Part shown: piece by piece, positions 22,147-34,230 of the stretch
How the letters are laid out: every line of letters starts with the position of its first letter
Numbering within the stretch: position 1 is the stretch's first letter
Source of the DNA: Lytechinus variegatus
Lineage: Eukaryota; Echinodermata; Echinoidea; Temnopleuroida; Toxopneustidae
NCBI RefSeq assembly: GCF_018143015.1
Contig: NC_054740.1
Coordinates: 18,025,190 to 18,089,189 of the forward strand
Direction of reading: 5' to 3'
DNA length: 64,000 nt
Translations under genes and position numbers: made by a program
The notes under the pieces: model-generated
Seen by the model: only the letters and a program-made list of their open reading frames with translations
Told to the model about the DNA's origin: nothing
Database searches by the model: none

Positions 22147-25100
22147 ATGGCTGAAGCAGACTGGACCTGTCAACATTGTACTTTCTTCAACCAAAACAGT
22201 GCATCGAAATGCCAAGCATGTGACTCAGAGAGGATAGATTTCGGAGATGTATCAACTCCAAATGAAGACGAGGTACGTGGTATTTTGAAAGGGCGGGTGA
22301 ACAACTTGAAAAAATTGCCAGAATGCACGAAGGGTATAAACAATGTGTTTTTAAAATACATGTAGCTTGACCAATAGATCGCTTGTCTGTCTACCTTTCT
22401 GGTGCCTTCCTATATACCTTATCCCTCATCTGGAAAGGAATCTTTCTCTAGCTTTCCTTATTTTTCATGTAGAATCGATTTAGAAAATGAGTCTCTCCTA
22501 AATTAGAATCAGAGAAAGTTTGTGGCCCAGTGGATGGACTCTGAAGAAGAGAGTCGTGGGTTCAATCCCAGCATGGCGTAGTTTCCTTCAGCAAGAAATG
22601 TATCCACATTGTGCTGCAGTCGACCCAGGTGAGGTAAATTGGTACCTGGTAGATATTAATTCTTTGAAATGCGTGTGCACTGTAATTAACTACGACCGCC
22701 AAGCGAAAGCCTGGATATATCCAAGGGCCCGTGATACAAAGCTTATATTGTAGAACACTTTTCTACCATTAATTCCATCGCCTACAATGTACAATCAATT
22801 GTAAAAATCAAGCGTACGGTTAATTGATAATCTTTGTGTTAATACGGAACCCAAGTCCTTTGTTTGAAAGCATAGAGACATAATGATATGCGCTATACAA
22901 GAGCTGTTTATTTATTCATTATTATTATTATTATCATAATCATCATCATTATCGTTATTATTATTATTATTATCATCATCATCATCATTATCGTTATTAT
23001 TATTTAATTTGCTTGTCATTTTTTTTTCGGGGACGAAATATCATTAATTTTGGGTCAAAATCCTTTTTTTTGTATTGCTTGTCAAATTTTTTCTCGGAAA
23101 AATGTGCCCCCCCCCTTGAAAAATCATGGATCCGCCCCTGTTATCATCATCATTATTATTATTATCATCATCATTATTGTTAATATTATTATTTTTTTTT
23201 AATTTACAAATTAAATATGAAATACATATAACATTGGCCCATTCCGGTTTTTACATTACTTACAGGATACGTTTAATTGATTTGAAATATAAATTAATTC
23301 TGCAAAATAATCTATGAGTTATTACTGAAATGGAGATATCCCCTATTATGCCGGCTATTTATTGTATTTTTATGTATCGCTGGGTATTCACATGGCATTT
23401 TTTATATATACAAGGGCGATGCCATAGAGGAAAGATTACCTAATAATTAGGTCAATAATAGGGTGATAATAGTCACATGACCCAAATCTTGCTTTTAGAT
23501 AATCTTCTTTCTTCCAATTTCTTTCTTTTTTCTATAAAAAGGGGGGCCGCCCACTGCCCCCTTTATCACCGCCAATGAATTTACATGTCCTATTGATTTT
23601 ATTATTTCAGTGGTCTTGCCCTATGTGCACTCACAACAATAAAGTTGACTTGTTAAACTGTTCAGCCTGCCTGATTCGAAATCCTCACGCACCAACATTT
23701 GAATACCATGAGTATGCTGTTGCACTAGACGAGCCAACTGGAGCTACATCATTAGATGTCGTCGACAGTGACTGGGTCTGTCCTGCTTGTTCAAGATCCA
23801 ACCCTGTGACGTCACTGAACTGTGTCCATTGTCACGATGACCAGTGGGTTGATGTGTGGTCGTGTCCACATTGTACCCATGATAATCCGATGGACAGCGT
23901 GATTTGTTGGGTGTGTGAACACGGTCAGCAGTTGTTCTCGGTCGGCGATGGGCATGATGTACCACAAGTCCAACATCTTGCAACTGGCGTAAGTATATAG
24001 GACTTCCGATGACCGAATTCGGATTTGAATCGATCAGATTTATTTTTCAATCTCACACGATTTAAAGTCGAAACTTATATACTCAAACCTGTGAATGCTT
24101 TAATATAAATTTCTGGATAATCAGGATTTATTCAGTGTCAACTGAAAAAAGAGTAAAATTTACAAAAGCACTGCCCCTACCCAAATTAAAATCATTAATT
24201 AATAACAACGATGATAAACAGAAAGAAAGAAAGACAGGCAAATAAATATATAAATAAGTGAAAATAAATATGAAAATAAGAAATGAATAAAACGAATAAA
24301 TATATACACTGACTAAACATTTTTTGTTTATTGTGATACTGAAAATCTGCCTTTTTTTTCAGCTCGCTGGAATGGAAATCTCAACACACAGGAAACCCAC
24401 TAAACTTGAGAAACATTTTCAGGATAAAATTATTGGTCAAAAGCACGCTATCTCCTTGGTGGCACGAAGTAAGTGTGAAAGATTTCTCATCATACATCGG
24501 TTTAGGGTGTATTCACACATCCACCATGCTTAAAGGTCAAGTCAACCTCAAAAAAATGTTGATTGGAATCAATAGAGAAAAATCAGACAAGCGTGATACT
24601 AAAAATTTCATAAAAATCGGATGTAAAATAAGAAAATTACGACATTTTTAAGTTTCCATTGTTTTCAAAAAGTCGTTATATGCACAATTTAGTCACATGC
24701 AAATGAAAGAATTGATGATGTTCTTCACTCACTATTTTTGTTTGTTTGTTTGTTTGAATTATACAATATTTCAATTTTTACAGATTTGACAATAAAGACC
24801 AACTTGACTGAAACATAAAATGTTAAAAAAAATGGTAATTCAACATGTTAAGGTCGAAATAAAACTTTGTTTCACAGGACAATGAGAAGAAAATTAGAAT
24901 ATTTCAGATTTCATATAATAAAATACAAAAGAAATAGTGAGTGTGTGATGTCATCATTTCCCTCATTTGCATACCAATCAGGATGTGAGATTAAGCGAAA
25001 CTTAAAATTGTCTTATTTAGCAACTTTCTTATTTTCCATCCGATTTGATGAAATTTTCAGTGTTGTGCCTGTTGGATTTTTCTTTTTTATTCAAATCCAC

Positions 25101-28100
25101 TTTTGGTTGGGGTGGACTTATCCTTTTATAGAGTAAGAGTAACCTACTCTATTACCTACTAACAATTATTAATTTTGATTCATTTTTTTCCTGAATTCCA
25201 GCTATTAGACGGAAGGAAGGAGGTTGGCAAAGTGAAGACAAACCGCTGGTATTCCTTTTCTTGGGATCATCTGGTATTGGTTAGTTATCAATCACCAATT
25301 TTGGGTTTCATCTTATGTTGCAGGGCAGTGATCTTCAATATCTATCATTTTTGTATGTTGTATCCCGAATCTCTGAATTTGTTTTTGAAAAGACAGTTGC
25401 ATACTTTATGCGATTCCTCTGTTTATGAATATGATACTTGGAATTAATAATGCTATGTAAATGCTGGAGTTTGTTATAAGCTTCTACTTGTTATAACAGT
25501 GGGAAGTGAAGTGCATACCACTTGATTTTAGTGGTAGTAAGCATGGTAAGTAAAGTAAGTAAAGTAGTATACTGCAGGAGTTTGATAAAAGTTCAGAATA
25601 ATAATCATATATAGAAACTCCTTTCTGTATTCTTTTACTTTGTGTTTGGAAATGCGGTTTATACCTACTTGGGTATGTGTATGAGGGTGCGGGGCGAGTG
25701 TGTGTGTGTGTGTGTGAGTAGGAGTTTGCGTGTGAAAGTGTGGGTGTGTGAGACTGTGATAATGGAATTCTAAAAGGAAACAGACTTTTACTATTTTGAT
25801 GGGGAAAAGTTAGTAAAATATTGGAAAAAAATTAAGAAAACGATACTATTTAACGAGGGAATTGGGGAAAAGAAAGGTTATATCAGAGTAGTAGGTCCAT
25901 GGTTACATTGACATCTGCTTCTGAATTTTCATTTTGTGAATTACTTTATTACTTTAGGAAATACTGCGATGTAATCATTAATACTTAGAATCTCGTTTCG
26001 ATTCAGGGAAAACCGAAATGGCAAAAGCAGTGTCGACTTACCTGAAGCTCAAAGAAGCTGGTTTCATCAGAATTGACATGTCTGAATATCAAGAGAAGCA
26101 CCAGGTCAGCAAATTCATCGGATCTCCTCCTGGTTATCTTGGTCATGAAGATGGCGGTCAACTAACAGAGAAACTCAAGAAGTTTCCGAAAGCTGTAGTT
26201 CTCTTTGATGAAGTTGAGAAAGCACACCCAGATGTCCTTACTATTATGCTACAGCTTTTTGACGAGGTATCCGTTTTTCTATTGTGCCATTCTCTTAACC
26301 TCAAACTAAAAACTTATTAGGATCTATTCTCCTTTCTCACAATTAGCATGACTGGTGGCGATTCTTCAGGGATCATTCCCTCTACTCACAATTATAGTGG
26401 TGATTCTTTAGCTTTGGGAACCGTTTCATAAAGAATTACAACTGTTGTAAGTTTGCCTTTTGGCAATTACTAGGATAATCTTGATTTTGATTGGCTGCTG
26501 AGCCCTGTTGCCATGGTAGTTTCCATAATTGCAAAGTAACAACAGTTGTAAGTCATTATGAAACGGACCCCAGATCTCATGACCATTCTCATATCTCACT
26601 TTGACCAATGGCAAGCGGATCCCTTATTCCACACTGTCGGTGTTTCAAAATTTAACTCGGAATGTTGTGTCTATACTGCTATATTTTTCGTTGTTGTTTT
26701 ACATTAAAATCAACAGTTATCTAAATTTCATTTAAAGAGTTACTGTTGCCTAATATTGGACAAGACCTACACGTGGCAACTCATTAACAGACAGTGGCGT
26801 TTTACCTGACTGTCGTGGATATTTAAGGTCTACCCTTTGTTGTTTTCCTCATTAGGGGAGGCTGACCGACGGAAAAGGTAAAACTATTAGGGGTGAGAAG
26901 GCTATATACTTCATGACATCAAACCTTGGGAGCAATGCCATCACTGAATTTTGGAAGGAAGCAAAGAAAGACACAGGTAAGTGACAAACGGTGGATGTGC
27001 CGTCGGGGACTTGAGCTGTCTAAGACGTCTACTGTACTGAGTATCATACAAAGTTCGAGGTTCGAACACCGGGTCATGAAACCTATGCCCCGAGCAATAC
27101 ATCTTATCTCATTGCTTCTTCGTGTCTTTTTTGTGACTTTACAGATCGGTCAAGGACATACATAACTACTATGATTGATATACTTCTGCAAGAACAAAAA
27201 TTAAAACACGCATACAATATTCTCATAACCATTTATCAATTTCTGTCAACGAAACGGATTTGAATTATTTTCGTATGATAATGTAGTAATAGGCAAGTTG
27301 CCAACGAGGTTCATGTTTTTGATATGTCTATTTAGGATGATCTTGTCCCCCTCCCTCATTAGTACAAGAATAGATAATTTTGTTTTGAATTAAAATTCGA
27401 AACATAATTTGGATATGTTTTTATGCTCTCTTCAATGTATAGAACAAGTGAAAATCCCTGAGAACTTCAAGCAAGATGTCATTCAGCCTATTCTCAAAGA
27501 TCACTTCAAGAGAGACGAGTTCCTTGGCAGAATCGATGAAACTGTCTTCTTTCTTCCGTTCACCGAGCAAGATCTTGTTCAACTTGTTACTAAAGAAATG
27601 GATAAATGGGCAAAACGTGTACGCTATAAAAAATCCAATATACTCAAATTTGAAGGAGATACATTGTCAGAGAGTACAATTCATAAAAGTTCTACTAAAA
27701 TGAATAGATTCTTGTGAAAATGGGAAGAAACCAGTCACTTTGTAACATAAGTTCTAAAAAGAATTTTTCTGACAAGGTATATTTTTAAATTTCAGCAGGA
27801 TGAGGAGAGGAGGAGAAAAAGAAAGAAAAAAGAAAGGAATAGAAGAAACAGAATAATTAGATTGTAGGGAAGATGAAGAATACGAACAATAACAGCAATA
27901 GCAAAGACAAGAACAGGAAGAACAAAAAATAAGAACAAGAAGAGGAACCAAAATATGATGATGAAGACGATCATGATAAAAATATTGCAAAAAAGGGAAG
28001 AAGGAAATGAAGAAGAAGAAGAGGAATAATATTGATAAAATGGAGGAGGATTTCCAAAACAAATTGTACAAACTATTATGAATTTGTTGCCATCTTTTAT

Positions 28101-29093
28101 TTTTTTCATCAGGCAAAGAGTATGCACGATATAAAATTATCCTGGGACCCGTCTGTTCTGAAAGTTTTAGCAACTGGTTACAATGTTGATTACGGGGCTC
28201 GTTCCATCATACACGAGGTGAGTCAAAATAATCTTCTAATAAATGTTTGATTGAACTAGAAGCATACAGGGATGGCAACATAATTTTTTGTGGAGAGTGG
28301 ACATGGAAGACTTATTATCATTATCATTATTGAAAATTATTATTTTCACTATTATCATTGTTATTATCATTATTATTATTATTATCATTTGAAACACGGG
28401 AATAATAGAATTTACAGGACCCTGATCTCTCTTTTCTTAATTTTCACACTCTTTTTCTTTCTCTCTCTCTCTCTCTCTCTTTGTCACTTCTTGAAAACTA
28501 ATATCTGTAGAGAGTAAGGAAAGCAAGGGCAAATGGTAAAGCAAACGAGATGACTGGAGATGGATAAAAGAAGATAGGAAAAAAAGAAAAGAAGGACAGC
28601 GATCACTAAAGAGCAAGTCAGGGTCTACAAAAATTGACATGAAAGACAGAGAAAAGGAGAGAGAGAGGAAGAGGGTGGATTAGAGAGAGACGGGGATGAG
28701 ATAATCATGCATATTTCATTCCCATCTCTTCATATAATGAGGATGATAGTAAAGTTACGGAAATTCAACTGGGGGAAATACCTTAAGAGTTAAGAAATGT
28801 GTGTCAGGATTTTTTTTCCCCTACAGGTAGACAGAAGAATAGTGAATAGTTTGGCAGAACTCCAAGGTGAAAATGAAGATATCGTGAAAGGTAGCAAGAT
28901 CCATATATCAGTTGTTAAAGACAGAGGCTCCATGGATAGTAACTCGCAGGGTACATCATCAGGAGCCAACGCTTCATCAGAGATGATGACGACAAACCCA
29001 GATCATAAGGCAGAGAGCGCCACCTCTCGAGCTGTTATGAAGATGGAGGTGCTTGATTGTAATGATTGTGTGAGGATAGAAATCCGAATTTGA
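22147..29093 (+). CDS. RanBP2/NZF zinc-finger protein with CLPB-type AAA+ domain
   Basis: Nine exons join in frame: 22147-22272, 23611-23988, 24363-24468, 25202-25279, 26007-26266, 26856-26976, 27443-27618, 28113-28217 and 28827-29093 (TGA), giving 538 residues. Residues 6-144 hold four C-x2-C-x10-C-x2-C fingers, each led by Trp (W6, W43, W97, W125), of the RanBP2/NZF type. The first has the CTFF dipeptide context of ubiquitin-binding NZF fingers. Residues about 184-500 are an HSP100 AAA+ module of the CLPB (D2) type: Walker A GSSGIGKT (225-232), pore-loop Y273 in GYLGHE, Walker B with D297 and E298, sensor-1 N339, arginine finger R386, sensor-2 R445. All catalytic positions are kept. The ATG is followed at once by finger 1, so no mitochondrial presequence is seen. 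Ankyrin repeats are absent. The C-terminal tail (about 470-520) is Ser/Thr-rich. It lies 7.6 kb downstream of CLPB in the same direction, so it is a tandem paralogue. Possible poly(A) signal at 29648. The function (ubiquitin-linked unfolding) is inference. Confidence 0.92.
22511..22922 (+). repeat. tRNA-derived SINE with a nested MITE
   Basis: The head has an A-box-like GTGGCCCAGTGGA and a B box GGGTTCAATCCC (22558-22569). The body is shared with the element at 6062-6345. The 3' end is ATGCGCTATACAAGAGCTG and an ATT-rich tail that runs into the microsatellite at 22914. The stretch 22725-22852 is foreign: the same block occurs on the other strand at 51522-51655. It lies in the first intron of the zinc-finger AAA+ gene. 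Confidence 0.72.
22725..22852 (+). repeat. short MITE (family C), copy nested in a SINE
   Basis: Starts GGGCCCGTGATACAAAGC and ends TTTGTGTTAATACGGAACCC. The middle (TACAATGTACAATCAATTGT, then AAAAATCAAGCG) matches the complement of 51522-51655 closely. Ends are imperfect inverted repeats. Confidence 0.6.
22914..23205. repeat. ATT/ATC microsatellites and hAT-like end
   Basis: Two runs of ATT/ATC triplets (22914-23003 and 23141-23205) flank a piece that repeats the element end seen at 18030-18066. The first run is the tail of the SINE just upstream. Confidence 0.6.
24530..25124. repeat. TTAA MITE family B, copy 1
   Basis: Starts after TTAA with AGGTCAAGTCAACC and ends GGTGGACTTATCCT. The arms are long inverted copies of each other, including an inverted pair around AGTGAGTG and TCATTTGCAT. 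It shares most of its length with the copies at 49795-50405 and 54891-55501 but is more diverged. The right TTAA has decayed to TTTA. It lies in the intron between exons 24363-24468 and 25202-25279. Confidence 0.7.
26414..26571. repeat. 158-base MITE with 35-base inverted ends
   Basis: The left end GGGAACCGTTTCATAAAGAA with ACAACTGTTGTAA is matched, inverted, by ACAACAGTTGTAA and TCATTATGAAACGGACCCC on the right. No coding content. Lies in an intron of the zinc-finger AAA+ gene. A diverged relative may lie at 34563-34653. Confidence 0.65.
26985..27090 (+). repeat. possible tRNA-like SINE head fragment
   Basis: Contains a B-box-like GAGGTTCGAACACCGGG (27056-27072), with an A-box-like GTGGATGTGCCG about 65 bases upstream and a CTGTACTGAGTATC stretch between. 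It does not fold into an obvious cloverleaf. Probably an old tRNA-derived SINE head, starting within ten bases of the donor site at 26976. Confidence 0.3.
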
Positions 29094-32000
29094 AAATGTT
29101 GATTCAATATTGTTGATAACACATTTCTGACATGTAAACAGTACAACGATGATACAGATTTGTTATATATTGTGAAACTCTTACCATCTGAAATGAGATC
29201 CGTACACCTGAGCCTGTTACTTGCAGGTGGAACATTTCGATCGATGATTTCTCAGATTGTCTCTGCCAATGACCCTCTGTAGCCTTAAAACCTTCCTTTC
29301 ATATTTCTCCACTTTAATTTTATGAGATTATTCGCTTGCTATAGATAGCATTATGACGTCAGGTGGGTTCTTATAAAAAATGTGAAATGAGATAAATATT
29401 CCAATGAAGGCTTGACGAAAACTCATCAAAAATTAACAGAGATATTAAGTTGTTACGTTGTCATGGATGTAATTTGTGAGGTCACGTGTATAGAGTCATC
29501 AGGTTCATCGGCTGAAAGGTGATTTTATGATGGTTGGATATATTTTGGTAATAGAATTATGAATGAAATCATTGAATCCACATGACATAGTCGTTGAAAA
29601 AATCATTGTTTTCATTAATATGCTTATAATCGAGAAAAAAAGGGGGTAATAAAGATTCGCGATCATGCTGAAAAGTCTATGATTTCTTATTATGCATGTT
29701 TATAATTATATATCATATCGTACAACTTAAAATGGTGTAATTTTGTTCTATTTTAATTGATTTTATATCTAAAATGTAGGAGCTTTAATCAATATGATCT
29801 CCAGCATTTCTCATATAATTTCATTTTTATCTTTAGTTCTTCTCATTAAAAAGAGCAAAATTATCAACCAATTGCCTATATAGTCATCGTTATTCTTCTT
29901 ATTTTATTTATGGACATAAGTTGATCAAATATGTATTCATGACTGTAAGATGCTACAGTGTATACATAAAACCAAACCAAATAAAATCAATTCAAAATTA
30001 ATGAAAACAGGTGTAATTTATTGTGCTGTTAATCGAAAAGTCTCTTTAATTTGACAAATAGTAACCAATGTAAAGTTTAATGGAGTAAAAAACTGCAATT
30101 GTCTCTAAAGAAGGCACTCTGAAAAATAAAAGACGATAACTGACACAATTCCACATGGGTGGTAAAATGGTGAAAAATTCGATAACAGTTTGTTAGAAAT
30201 CTAAATTAAGATGATTTTAATGCCCTTTTTTGTTTCATCCTGCTCTCTTGCCTGGAAAGTCAATGGAATGTTTAACTTTCGAGGTCAATAACAAAGTCCT
30301 GATTATTCCCCTGGTGCCTAACTTTCTGCTCCCAAATATCATGGCTTGATTTACTTCATTAATTCATAAATACCCATAACAAATCTATTCAAATTAAAAA
30401 CATCGTTTTTTATTATTTCAAATAAATGTCTCCATGAAATCTACAACGTCATATAAGCCCCAGCATCTCTTGGTATCATTCTCTCCTGAAATTCCCTTGT
30501 ATTAGACAGGCTACTCATCGTTACACTCCTTTAGATCATAGGTTCATTCCAGGAGCCGGTTAATTACGACTTTGATTTAATTTTCGAAGCAAGCAATCAA
30601 TACTGATTTGTGGATTGACATTGGCATGTCAACAAAATAATATGTTAGACCAAACGACAATGAAAACAAAGCGCACTTCTTCAAATGAGACTCGACAAAA
30701 GTATTTTCTCTATAGAAATGAGTCTCAGGCGGTATACGCGAAATAATTTGGGTTTTTTCTAAAAATCTGTCTTGAATCGCGCATAAGCGGTCCTTAGGAG
30801 GGAGACATATTTATAAATATAATATGAATTTAAACTATTCAGTTAAGATCATGTGATACGTTGCTTAATTATCATGATTAACGCTTGGTGTATGGTAAAC
30901 CACTTCTGCAATTTCTGCAGAATTGTTTGCTGAATACATACATACCTGATTTTTTTGTTCGTCTTAAAACCATTCCATGATCACGAAATGTTGATCTCAT
31001 CAAGTAACTCTATCTTTTAATAAGACCTGGGTCTGACCTTTGTGTGATTACTTTGTGCTCAATAAACACCCCTTTAATATCTTAAACATAAATAAAAACT
31101 TGCAACAAGTAATTTCATCACGAGAAATCGTTCATTATTGAGCTGTGTTCATTAAATCCGTTTAAAATAAAGTTTAAACGGATTAACTGAGCGCCATGTT
31201 TTGATGATGAAATTTTCGTCTTGTCGTCTTGTTATTAAATCAACAAATCATACCCACATTCAAATAAAGTGCAATTATGAAAGAGCGTTTTATATTTTAA
31301 CCCCTCATAATTTGGTGTGATAATTACCCTACACAGACCATATTGTTTGTTGAATAAATCACGTTTATTTGCTTTCAACATTCCTCACCGAAATTTCTGA
31401 CTAGTAAATTATATTCCTTGTTTTCATGATTCTTCGCTAGTGGATTCTATCAAAATAATAAAACATATTCTACGTTTTCATCGTCTTCAATCTTACGATG
31501 ATGTATGTGTCTTTGTCGTACTTCATAGTGGATCTCGGAGAAGATTAACTCTTTGAATCTTTGGAGGAGTCACTTCATGTTGACTTGAAGCAGTGATATG
31601 GTTTAAACTGGTAGTGTAAGGATTAATATTTGTTGTAGCTGTATTCACACCCAGGGTATTGACTCACAGACTGAAGGCTGTTTCCTTTGCGAGAGGACCT
31701 CCAGGCTTGTCAACATCGTCACAGGGGTCTACCCTCCGCTATGTGATTTCAGCAACGAGTATAATTGGCCCATTTTTTTTTCATTCCTCTCCGTCTTTTC
31801 TCCAACATCATCACGCTTCATGCAAATTCTTCCCGCCTCCACCCGTTACACCTCCCGGGTATGTACAGCCCTCTCCTCCACACTCCAATCTACCTCTTTG
31901 ACAACCTCCCTCCTAGATATTCTCATATTTTAATAAAAGATGAGGGTCCTTTCGACTTGTCTCCCTTCTCTCCCCGACACGGGAAATAGTTTTGTTTGCG

Positions 32001-34156
32001 GGCATTTAATGAGTATTTAACCACTTCTTCCATCCTGTTACCTTTTGTTTCTTCTCGATTCTATCGCGGCAACAAGATCTTTGAGTTAGGGTTTATATTT
32101 CAGAAATAGAAGGTTTCACTTAACTGAGCAGCTACACAAGCTGAGTGATACGGTCATGGATACTTATTGATCGTCTAGTTTAACGTTTTACATTACATCT
32201 CCTCCAACAACACGTATTATAATGATTCTTAAAGGACATTTCGAAAATGACAATTCTAAACCAATTTTCAAGATGGTGACATTTTTAGGACAGAATGCAA
32301 TTATTTTAGTGAGATGTGCAAATCTGCCTCCGGTGATGTAAGAATTCATTAAAAAATAATTCAATCAAAGCATAGCTACATGTGTTAACGTTTGACTAAT
32401 GAGATCATCTTTTATTCACGCGTTATTTTTTTCTAGTATTCTATGTTGATTTTTATTGCGTAGTACTCCTCAGGCGAAATATGATTGCATAAAATGTCTA
32501 GAGTCGCAGAATGGACGACTTTCGGTCAAAATTAAATCGCCCGAAAGCAACTTATAAACAACTGCTGTTTTCAAAGTTTGAAAAAAAGAAAACTTTGAAA
32601 CTTTTTCTTTTCATTTTATGCATCAATTATTTCCATATCATTATTCAGAAAAAAATGAATTAAACGATTTTCATTTCGAAAAGTGGAAGCTTGTTTTTTG
32701 GGGGGTCATTATACTTTTTATAATATATATCAGAGATAATTACTATTTTGGATATCAGGAGTGAATATGTATCAAGATACGATCATGAAAGTTAAACTGT
32801 GTGGGTTGCAAATAAGGAAAAGTTGAACTTTTCGAGGTCATTCTTCGGATTTTTCTTTATGTGTTAAACTTTTCCTTATGTATCATGATGTTCAGATGCT
32901 ATTTGTTAAGCTGAAAATGATAGTTGAAAATTCACATGGACATTTAGTTACCGAAATTTACTCCCCCCCCCTCCCTTAATGAATGATGATAAAATCAATG
33001 AATGAGTGAATTAAATTAGTTGAAAAAGTTGGAAGAAATTGATGATAATAGCATACTAATATAAATTAATGAACATACAGACAGTACAATTAATAGACAG
33101 ACGTATGCATAATGTGTTTTTTTTTATCAGCATTGTCATTATTGATGTTGCAATTCGTAATTATGTATCGATGCTTTCAGCCATTTTTGGTAAATCAATT
33201 CAACTACCTATAGTTTATTCAGTCATCTTTTTTTTCTTCATTTATCTATTAATTAATTTATGAATTCATTTATTCATTTTCAATATATTCATGTTTTATA
33301 AAACATTGAATTATTTTCTTACATGGAACTACAGCTCGTTTGTTTAAAATGAATTTAATCGCGGTGTATTAAATGTAACAGAAAAATACCCTTTCGGCAG
33401 TCAGAAGAGTGATTTATGCTTTCTCTTTTGGAGAGGCATCACGTCTCAGACAGTCAATGCTGTTGTGTTAACTGGAAACCATTGAGACTTTGCTTTTCTC
33501 TTTGCGCACATGTACTTCCCTTTGCTACTTGGAATACAAGAGAGGCAAGGCATGCATGCTCTAAGAGCAGTAAACACCTTCTCTTAAAAGCCACTTCAAT
33601 GTGTGTTTACATACACAATAAAAGACCATTGAGAGGAACAATTGAGCCAAGAGAGAGGAAGGATGAGGAAGATAGAGAGGGAGATGTTAAGAAAGAGAGT
33701 GTGTGTGTGTTTATAAAAGAAAGAAAGAGAGGGGGAGAGATAGGCAGACGGTGGTAGGAAGGGGTGAGAAAGAGAGGGGTAAGAGTGATGGATGTTGGGC
33801 GTGTGGGGGGTAATGGAATGGAGTGAGATGGAGAAAACGTAAGAAGGGTGAAATAACAGCGTAAGAGGATGACAAAAATAAGTAAAGAAAAAAATGAAAG
33901 AGGATGACATCGAGAAGAAATCAGGGATGGAATAATGAGACAACGCCCGTATTCTTTAAAAATCATGAACTAATTTGCATTTTTTGAATCCACGAAATCG
34001 AGTTACCAAAGGGGGTATATGGAAGAGTTGAGCTTAAAATGAGTGTCCACTGTTTTAGCTACTTATCATTTGCAATCTGAATGAAGACAGGAATATGTAA
34101 TCCGAAATTGAAACATTACCTTGAATCTCAATTTTTTTTTTCAAGCAAAAACATTC
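29094..34156. other. intergenic region between the AAA+ paralogue and tRNA-Asn
   Basis: Holds the 3' untranslated region of the zinc-finger AAA+ gene (AATAAA at 29648 and again at about 29979). A perfect 12-base hairpin sits at 31155-31184. A purine-rich tract with GT and GA repeats lies at about 33620-33920. The ORFs in this stretch are short and without recognisable content. Confidence 0.5.
31155..31184. repeat. short perfect hairpin
   Basis: AATCCGTTTAAA is followed by a six-base loop and the exact complement TTTAAACGGATT. It has no T-run or other sign of a terminator, and sits in intergenic DNA. Confidence 0.5.
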
Positions 34157-34163
34157 CGTCCCT

Positions 34164-34224
<61 letters not shown>

Positions 34225-34230
34225 AGAGAC
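34157..34230 (-). tRNA. tRNA-Asn (GTT)
   Basis: Read on the minus strand, this is a 74-base cloverleaf. The acceptor GTCTCTG pairs with CAGGGAC (one wobble), the anticodon loop is CTGTTAA (anticodon GTT) with stem TTCGG/CCGAA, the T arm is GGTGG TTCAAGC CCACC, and the discriminator is G. A T5 terminator follows (GGAATGTTTTTGC). An isolated single copy between the AAA+ paralogue and phox2. Confidence 0.95.

Noticed and set aside
27754-28173. Ser/Phe/Leu-rich ORFs on the minus strand
   Set aside because: They are the complement of a purine-rich low-complexity stretch inside an intron of the zinc-finger AAA+ gene.
33416-33966. Overlapping ORFs of 113-119 residues on both strands
   Set aside because: They follow a GA/GT-rich tract and have biased composition with no recognisable motif.
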